From the NCBI RefSeq assembly GCF_030846195.1, contig NZ_JAVCWH010000002.1:643444-707443 (forward strand): a stretch of DNA of 64,000 nucleotides, written 5' to 3'. This document shows, piece after piece, positions 59,273 to 64,000 of the stretch. The number at the start of each line of letters is the position of its first letter. The first letter of the stretch is position 1. The stretch is from Paracoccus yibinensis. GTDB taxonomy: Bacteria; Pseudomonadota; Alphaproteobacteria; Rhodobacterales; Rhodobacteraceae. The notes under the pieces were generated by a model. The model saw only the letters and a program-made list of their open reading frames with translations. It had not been told where the DNA came from and made no database searches. Position numbers and translations under genes: made by a program.

Positions 59273-59776
59273 ATGGCGATCAAGAACCTGAACGACCTCT
59301 ATCTGCACCAGCTGAAAGATCTGTATTCCGCCTGCAAGCAGTCCATGGCCATCGTCACCGAAATGGGGCGGGTCGCCAAATCCCGCGAACTGTCCGAGGC
59401 GCTGATCGCCGGCAACCAGGGCATCGCGCGGGGCATGGAAACGCTGGCCAGCATCTGCAACCGGCACGACACGGACCCTACCGGCGAACATTGCCGGGGG
59501 ATGGAAGGGCTGGTGAACGAGGCCCGCAAGCACGCCATCGAAACCGACTTCGGGGACGAGGACACCCAGGACGCCGCCATCATCACCCAGTATCAGCGGC
59601 TGACCCATTACGCGATCGCGGGCTATGGCTGCGTGCGCACCTTCGCGAACCGCCTGGGCCATGACGACGACGGCGCGGCCTTGCAGGAATGCCTGGACAG
59701 CACCCGCGAGGGCGACGAACACATGACCCGCATCGCCGAGGGCGGCGTCAACCAGGCGGCGGTGGACGGCCAGTAA
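59273..59776 (+). CDS. YciE/YciF ferritin-like family protein (DUF892)
   Basis: This 167-residue all-helical protein has NLNDLYLHQLKDLYSACKQS at its start and QYQRLTHYAIAGYGCVRTFA later, as in the YciE/YciF family. These have a ferritin-like four-helix fold and are often stress induced. Metal binding in this copy is not proven. AAAGGACACCACC before ATG 59273 is a good ribosome-binding context. Confidence 0.88.
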   Translation: MAIKNLNDLYLHQLKDLYSACKQSMAIVTEMGRVAKSRELSEALIAGNQGIARGMETLASICNRHDTDPTGEHCRGMEGLVNEARKHAIETDFGDEDTQDAAIITQYQRLTHYAIAGYGCVRTFANRLGHDDDGAALQECLDSTREGDEHMTRIAEGGVNQAAVDGQ

Positions 59777-59813
59777 GGGCAGCCATGCCGCAGCCCCGTC
59801 GCGGGGCTGCGGC

Positions 59814-60227
59814 TTACAGGTGCCGCGCCTCGGTGGCCGGGTTCCACCAGTTGTCATGCGCCCCGTCCGCGTAAAAGACGGGCGCGGCGATCAGTTCGGC
59901 CTCGGTCGCGTCATCCAGGGCTGGCACGAACACCATGGTGAAACGCCCGCCCATCTCCTCGATGTTACCTTGCGTCCACAGCCGCGTTCCGCAGCGCACG
60001 CAAAAGACATTGTGCAGGTCCATGCCGCCCTGCTGTGCCCGCGGCGTTTCGGCCAGGGCGTGCTGCCCGCGCAGGATCCGCAACCCGTCGGGATCGGGCA
60101 GGCGCAGTTCCCAGTAACGCATCTTGCGGCAGAACCGGCAGTTGCAGCGCATCGTGCCATCCGCAAGATCGCCATCGGCTTCGAACCCGACAGCGCCGCA
60201 AAAGCAGCTTCCGCGATAGGTTTTCAT
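59814..60227 (-). CDS. GFA/CENP-V family zinc-binding protein
   Basis: This 137-residue protein has the two cysteine clusters of the GFA fold: C8, C10, C28, C30, C33 and C76, C79. The family is named for glutathione-dependent formaldehyde activation but many members have other or unknown roles. It converges on the YciE/F-like gene. Confidence 0.88.
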   Translation of the reverse strand: MKTYRGSCFCGAVGFEADGDLADGTMRCNCRFCRKMRYWELRLPDPDGLRILRGQHALAETPRAQQGGMDLHNVFCVRCGTRLWTQGNIEEMGGRFTMVFVPALDDATEAELIAAPVFYADGAHDNWWNPATEARHL

Positions 60228-60303
60228 GATGACCTCCTGTTTTGGGCAAAGCCATCATGCCGGGCGCCCGCTGACGATTCCCGTCAGCAGGCGCGGTTCT
60301 TGG

Positions 60304-61878
60304 TCAAACGTTGCCCGCCGCCATCTCCTTGGCGATGTGGTCAGCCTGCCGGATCGCCAGGGCCACGATGGTCAGCGTAGGGTTTTCCGCGGCCCCCGTC
60401 GTGAACTGGCTGCCATCCGACACGAACAGGTTCGGCACGTCATGCGCCCGCCCGTTGCGGTCCACCACGCCGTCCTCGGGGCGTTCCGACATGCGGTTGG
60501 TGCCCAGGTTGTGGGTCGAGGGGTATGGCGGCGTGGGCAGCGTCCGCGTCGCGCCCACCGCCTTGTAGATCGCCTGCCCCTGCTTGTAGGCATGGTTGCG
60601 CATGGCGACGTCGTTCGGATGGTCGCTGAAGTTGACGTTGGCGACCTTCAGGCCGAACTTGTCCTCGGTATTGGACAGGGTGACGCGGTTGTCGGCCTGG
60701 GGCATATCCTCGCCCACGATCCACATGCCCGCCATGTTGGCATAGCTGTCAAGCGCGGTCGTGAACTCGCGCCCCCAGCCGCCGGGGTCCAGGAAGGCCG
60801 CCATGAAGGGCAGGCCCAGCGACAGGGTCTCAAGCTCATAGCCGCCGACAAAGCCGCGCGAGGGGTCGTGCCGGGCCTCGTCGCGGATGATGCCGGCCAT
60901 GGTCGTGCCGCGCCACATCTTCACCGGCTGCTCGAAGGTTGCATAGACCGATCCCGTGGTGTGGCGCATGTAGTTGCGCCCGACCTGGCCCGAACTGTTT
61001 GCCAGCCCGTCCGGGAACATGCTGCTGTGCGAATTGAGAAGCAGGCGCGGGCTTTCGAAGCTGTTGCCCGCCACCGCGACGACCCGCGCCTTCTGCATCT
61101 GCAGGTTGCCGTCCTTGTCGAAATACTCGACCCCCGTCACCTTGCCGCTGTCGTCATGCAAGATGCGGGCGACATGGGCGTGATCGCGGACCTCAAGGTT
61201 GCCGGTCGCCTCGCCGCGCGGGATGTCGGTATAGGCGGAGGACCACTTGGCGCCCCATTTGCAGCCCTGGAAGCAGAAGCCGGTCTGCTGGCAGGCCATC
61301 CGGTCGTCATAGTCGGCGCTGTTGATCGCCATGTTGCCGGTGTGGACGTCCTTGTAGCCAAGCGCCAGCGCGCCCTTTTCGAAGACCTTGTAGTTGTTGT
61401 TGCCCGGCAGGCGCGCGCGGCCTCCGACGCCGGTCACGCCCAGCTTGGCCTCGGCCTTGTCATACCAGGGCGCCATCTCGGCCGCGTCGATGGGCCAGTC
61501 CAGCAGGCTTGCGCCCTCGACCGGGCCATAGGTGGACAGCGCCTTCCATTCGTGGTCCTGGAAGCGCAGGGATGCGCCCGCCCAGTGGATGCTGGTTCCG
61601 CCCACGGCTTTGACGATCCAGGCGGGCAGGCCGGAAAAGTCCTTGGCCACCCGCCAGTCGCCGCTGGTCGTGCGCGGATCCACCCAGGCCAACTGGCCGA
61701 AGCTTTCCCATTCGTCGTTCACGTAATCCTCGGGCAGATAGCGCCCGCCGGCTTCCAGGGCCACGACCTTGACGCCCTTCTGCGCCAGTTCGTTGGCCAG
61801 CACCCCGCCGCCCGCGCCGGTGCCCACGATGACGACCACGCTGTCGTCGGTCAGTTCGAATTTGGCTGCCTTCGCCAT
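60304..61878 (-). CDS. GMC family FAD-dependent oxidoreductase
   Basis: This 524-residue enzyme has an FAD-binding GTGAGG at residues 19-24, a VGGTSIHWAGASLRFQ motif, and a C-terminal GMC domain with STHNLGTNRMS and AENPTLTIVALA (catalytic His and Asn region). With the small subunit upstream it looks like the large subunit of a gluconate/sorbitol-type sugar or polyol dehydrogenase. No cytochrome c subunit follows. Confidence 0.9.
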   Translation of the reverse strand: MAKAAKFELTDDSVVVIVGTGAGGGVLANELAQKGVKVVALEAGGRYLPEDYVNDEWESFGQLAWVDPRTTSGDWRVAKDFSGLPAWIVKAVGGTSIHWAGASLRFQDHEWKALSTYGPVEGASLLDWPIDAAEMAPWYDKAEAKLGVTGVGGRARLPGNNNYKVFEKGALALGYKDVHTGNMAINSADYDDRMACQQTGFCFQGCKWGAKWSSAYTDIPRGEATGNLEVRDHAHVARILHDDSGKVTGVEYFDKDGNLQMQKARVVAVAGNSFESPRLLLNSHSSMFPDGLANSSGQVGRNYMRHTTGSVYATFEQPVKMWRGTTMAGIIRDEARHDPSRGFVGGYELETLSLGLPFMAAFLDPGGWGREFTTALDSYANMAGMWIVGEDMPQADNRVTLSNTEDKFGLKVANVNFSDHPNDVAMRNHAYKQGQAIYKAVGATRTLPTPPYPSTHNLGTNRMSERPEDGVVDRNGRAHDVPNLFVSDGSQFTTGAAENPTLTIVALAIRQADHIAKEMAAGNV

Positions 61879-61892
61879 GATAGCTGCCCCCC

Positions 61893-62414
61893 TTACAACC
61901 AGTCGATGTCGTCAAAGCCGCGGTCGATGTAACCGCCCTGCGAGAAGGACTCGCCCTCGTAGCCGAAGATCGGCCAGATATCCTTCTGGTTATAAAGGCC
62001 CGTCACCAGCCCGCCCCGGACGGTCTGAAAGAACGGCGTGTCCTGAATGGACCGCAGAATCGCGACGCGATCGTCCTCCCAGCCGGCGGCCAGGTAGTTG
62101 TCGAAGCCGGCCTTCTTCGCCGCCTCGTCCAGGGCGGCGATGCCTTCGGCCACCATCTCCTTCTGCTCGGTCACGTCATAGGACTTGATCGCCACCGCAT
62201 AGAAGCGGTCCCCCACCCGGTCGTGGGGATAGATGTCGCGCGCCATCTGCAACAGCGTCGCCATCTCGTGTTCGCTGATCGCCGTCACCTCGACGGCCCA
62301 GGCGGCGTCTGTCGCCGCGATGAAGCCCGGCCCCGCCACGGCCAAGGCCCCGGCCGCCACCGCGCGCGACAGAAGCGCGCGGCGGGTCAGCCCCTGCTTG
62401 TTCAATCGGGTCAT
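61893..62414 (-). CDS. Gluconate 2-dehydrogenase-type small (gamma) subunit
   Basis: This 173-residue protein starts with a twin-arginine-like signal (LTRRALLSRAVAAGALAV) that would carry the folded complex across the membrane. The rest matches the gluconate 2-dehydrogenase subunit 3 family (MATLLQMARDIYPHDRVGD, TPFFQTVRGGLVTGLYNQKD). It lies 14 bases upstream of the GMC gene, its partner. Confidence 0.88.
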   Translation of the reverse strand: MTRLNKQGLTRRALLSRAVAAGALAVAGPGFIAATDAAWAVEVTAISEHEMATLLQMARDIYPHDRVGDRFYAVAIKSYDVTEQKEMVAEGIAALDEAAKKAGFDNYLAAGWEDDRVAILRSIQDTPFFQTVRGGLVTGLYNQKDIWPIFGYEGESFSQGGYIDRGFDDIDWL

Positions 62415-62469
62415 GTTCTCTCCTCCCCTTATGCTGCGCGCCGGGGGTCTCCCCTCCCCCTTTGGCGCG

Positions 62470-62865
62470 CTATTTGTAACGGCCGCCCCGCTGGATCACC
62501 TCGATCTGATAGCCATCGGGATCGGCGATGAAGAAGAACCGCGCGATCACCGTGCCGCCCGGGGCGAAATCGACCAGCTTGCGCGGCGCGAACCCTTGGG
62601 ATTCCAGTTGCGCGTGCAGGGCGTCCAGGTCATCCACGGTGAAGGCGATGTGCCCATAGCCGTCGCCCAGGACATAAGGCTCGGTCCGGCCCTTGTTGAC
62701 GGTCAGTTCCAGTTCCGTCTCGCTTTCGCCATTGGCCAGATAGACCAGCGTGAAATCCGGGAAATCAAGCCGTTCGGCCACTTTCAGCCCGAAGCAGCGG
62801 TCATAGAATTCGACCGAGCGCGCCTCGTCCAGGACACGGATCATGGAATGGACATATTTCGCCAT
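62470..62865 (-). CDS. gloA: Lactoylglutathione lyase-like VOC protein
   Basis: This 131-residue protein has a glyoxalase I fold: SMIRVLDEARSVEFYDRCFG, TLVYLANGESETELELTVNK, GYGHIAFTVDD and IADPDGYQIEVIQ. Metal-binding positions (H, E, H, E) are plausible. It converts the glutathione-methylglyoxal adduct to lactoylglutathione. It may be read with the dehydrogenase genes. Confidence 0.88.
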   Translation of the reverse strand: MAKYVHSMIRVLDEARSVEFYDRCFGLKVAERLDFPDFTLVYLANGESETELELTVNKGRTEPYVLGDGYGHIAFTVDDLDALHAQLESQGFAPRKLVDFAPGGTVIARFFFIADPDGYQIEVIQRGGRYK

Positions 62866-62949
62866 GGGGTTCCCTTCTTGTCTTCCTGGGAACCAGTCTA
62901 GGGCGGGCCGAATCCGGCCGGGTAGTAACGGATTACTACAGCGCCGCTT

Positions 62950-63240
62950 TTATTCGGCGGCGATGGCGGTGGGGGTGAACTGATCCTCGCCCAGGTGGAT
63001 CGTGCAGGCGCAGCGCAGAAGCGAGGTGAAGTTCCGCGCCTCTCCATGCAGTTCCAGCACCTCGGCGTGCAGCTTGGATATGAAGGCGGGGGTGGTGACC
63101 CCCTGCCGGGCGGCGATGTCGTCCAGGATGCGCCAGAACGCCCGTTCCAGCCGGATCGAGGTCGATTGTCCGTTCAGCCGCAGGCGGCGGGTCACGGTTT
63201 CATAGCGGTCGGGGTGCTGCCCCGCGAAGATCTGGCACAT
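62950..63240 (-). CDS. Ribbon-helix-helix domain protein
   Basis: This 96-residue protein has RLRLNGQSTSIRLERAFWRI, then LDDIAARQGVTTPAFISKLH, the pattern of a short RHH DNA-binding domain. Its target genes are unknown. It may control neighbours. Confidence 0.8.
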   Translation of the reverse strand: MCQIFAGQHPDRYETVTRRLRLNGQSTSIRLERAFWRILDDIAARQGVTTPAFISKLHAEVLELHGEARNFTSLLRCACTIHLGEDQFTPTAIAAE

Positions 63241-63294
63241 GGGCTTGATCCGACAGGTCCGATGGGCCGATCCTGCGACAGGACAGGGAGCGGG

Positions 63295-63714
63295 TCAATG
63301 CAACCTTTGGTCATCCCGCACGCCAAGGCCCGTCCGGTGGCGCAGCGCCGGGAATGCCGCAAAGGCGATCTGCGCAAGGGCGCCCAGCGCGCCTGCGGGT
63401 GTCGTGAAGGCGATGAAAAAGCCCGACGCGCCTGCACCCAGCGCCATGGCAAGCAGCGCCTCGGACAGCCACAGCATTGCCAGGGCAATCGCGCCCATGG
63501 CGATGCGCGCGGGGATGCGCATGGGAACGGCAAACCGCCGCAGGATCGCGCCGCAGACCAGCCAGGACAGCGCCAGCATGACGGGAATTTCCAGGGCCGT
63601 GGCCGCTGTGGAACCAAGGCGCGGCACCAGCAGCATGGTGCGCAGTATGCCCAGCGCCGTGCCGCAGGCAAAGATGATGCCGTAATAGGTCAATGCGGCG
63701 CGAAAGATGGTCAA
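63295..63714 (-). CDS. Small membrane protein of unknown function
   Basis: Four hydrophobic helices (TYYGIIFACGTALGILRTML, TALEIPVMLALSWLVCGAIL, ARIAMGAIALAMLWLSEALL, and ASGFFIAFTTPAGALGALAQ). About 139 residues from TTG 63714, which follows a purine-rich stretch. The open frame extends to 63768 through a palindromic repeat, which is unlikely to be translated. No family is recognised. Confidence 0.6.
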   Translation of the reverse strand: MTIFRAALTYYGIIFACGTALGILRTMLLVPRLGSTAATALEIPVMLALSWLVCGAILRRFAVPMRIPARIAMGAIALAMLWLSEALLAMALGAGASGFFIAFTTPAGALGALAQIAFAAFPALRHRTGLGVRDDQRLH

Positions 63715-63733
63715 GACATTCTTCCCCTTCCCA

Positions 63734-63793
63734 GGTGGGGTGCAACCCCACCCTACGCCGGATGTCACCTGTAGGGTGGGGTTTCACCCCACC
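63734..63793. repeat. Two palindromic repeats (GGTGGGGT type)
   Basis: GGTGGGGT-N3-ACCCCACC occurs at 63734-63752 and 63775-63793, the first followed by CTACG, the second preceded by GTAG. They face each other across 22 bases upstream of the small membrane protein gene. Confidence 0.9.
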
Positions 63794-63835
63794 ATGGCGC
63801 GATGGTGCATGCGCCATCCTCCGTTCCATGCAAAA

Positions 63836-63859
63836 GGCCGCCTCCTTTCGGAAGCGGCC
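63836..63859 (-). terminator. Terminator of the second tuf gene
   Basis: A 10-bp stem with one mismatch (GGCCGC...GCGGCC) and a 4-base loop lies about 55 bases after the tuf stop. The minus strand then reads TTTT. It should end the tuf transcript before the accessory genes. Confidence 0.8.
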
Positions 63860-63880
63860 CTTTGTCTTGCCATGTCGCAT

Positions 63881-63899
63881 GGTGGGGTGGAACCCCACC
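63881..63899. repeat. Palindromic repeat after the second tuf
   Basis: GGTGGGGT and ACCCCACC form an 8-bp stem with a 3-base loop, followed by CTACGCGGC. It ends 14 bases from the tuf stop. The CCCTACGCGGC flank is shared with the repeat after the first tuf. Confidence 0.9.
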
Positions 63900-63913
63900 C
63901 TACGCGGCGTTGA

Positions 63914-64000
63914 TCACTTGATGATCTTGGAGACCACGCCTGCGCCGACGGTGCGGCCGCCTTCGCGGATGGCGAAGCGCAGCTTTTCCTCCATCGCGAT
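63914..64000 (-). CDS. tuf: Elongation factor Tu, second copy (3' end only)
   Basis: The last 28 codons and stop of EF-Tu are visible; the rest lies beyond the window. Positions 63910-64000 are identical to 34604-34694, including four bases after the stop codon. Two tuf copies are normal in proteobacteria; the second usually precedes tRNA-Trp and secE, as it broadly does here. Confidence 0.97.
   Translation of the reverse strand: MAMEEKLRFAIREGGRTVGAGVVSKIIK

Noticed and set aside
63715..63768. N-terminal extension of the small membrane protein
   Set aside because: The extra codons run through a palindromic repeat (63734-63752), and a TTG with a purine-rich upstream stretch gives a better start at 63714.

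Overview
The window is high-GC alphaproteobacterial chromosome, almost certainly family Rhodobacteraceae and most likely Paracoccus. This rests on gene content and order: rpmH-rnpA-yidD-ttcA-yidC-MOSC-engB-argB, aapJQMP, an ATP12-type chaperone, and a str/S10/spc/alpha ribosomal cluster next to a LuxR/LuxI pair. No database was searched, so the genus is an inference.

Layout. 1-7350: the 5' part of a membrane sensor protein, then rpmH, rnpA, yidD, ttcA, yidC, a MOSC gene, engB, argB and a SixA-like phosphatase, largely in overlapping units. 7416-12052: a complete general L-amino-acid ABC importer, aapJQMP. 12211-16339: a tightly coupled minus-strand unit (rarA, crcB, rluC-type synthase, HAD phosphatase, ATP12 chaperone). 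16388-17653: luxI and luxR. 17965-38843: the ribosomal supercluster (str, S10, spc, alpha), all on the minus strand. Promoter-like and terminator-like elements split it into about four transcription units, and two unknown exported proteins sit inside it between rpmD and rplO. 39078-41593: a rhamnosyltransferase-like gene, an EamA transporter and an AmiS/UreI-type channel. 41679-53688: secE-nusG-rplKAJL-rpoBC. 53755-56702: a fused DNA methyltransferase/nuclease-like gene and an HPP-CBS membrane protein, lying between secE and tRNA-Trp. 56827-63714: accessory genes (thioesterase, ABC exporter, YciE/F-like protein, GFA protein, GMC dehydrogenase with small subunit, glyoxalase, RHH regulator, membrane protein). 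63914-64000: the 3' end of a second tuf gene, identical to the first over the visible part.

The strongest unusual signal is the methyltransferase at 53755-55386. It carries an uninterrupted run of 12 G in its coding strand, its central target-recognition segment has much lower GC than its flanks, and its C-terminus looks like a Mrr-type nuclease. This is the architecture expected of a phase-variable, single-chain restriction-modification protein whose specificity segment was exchanged horizontally. The second signal is a family of short palindromes with TAGGGTG/CACCCTA flanks. Five of the eight copies lie 2-14 bases downstream of the stop codons of rpoA, rplP, tuf (both copies) and rpoB. Third, the luxR promoter region has a perfect inverted repeat filling most of the -35/-10 spacer and leaves almost no room for a 5' UTR.
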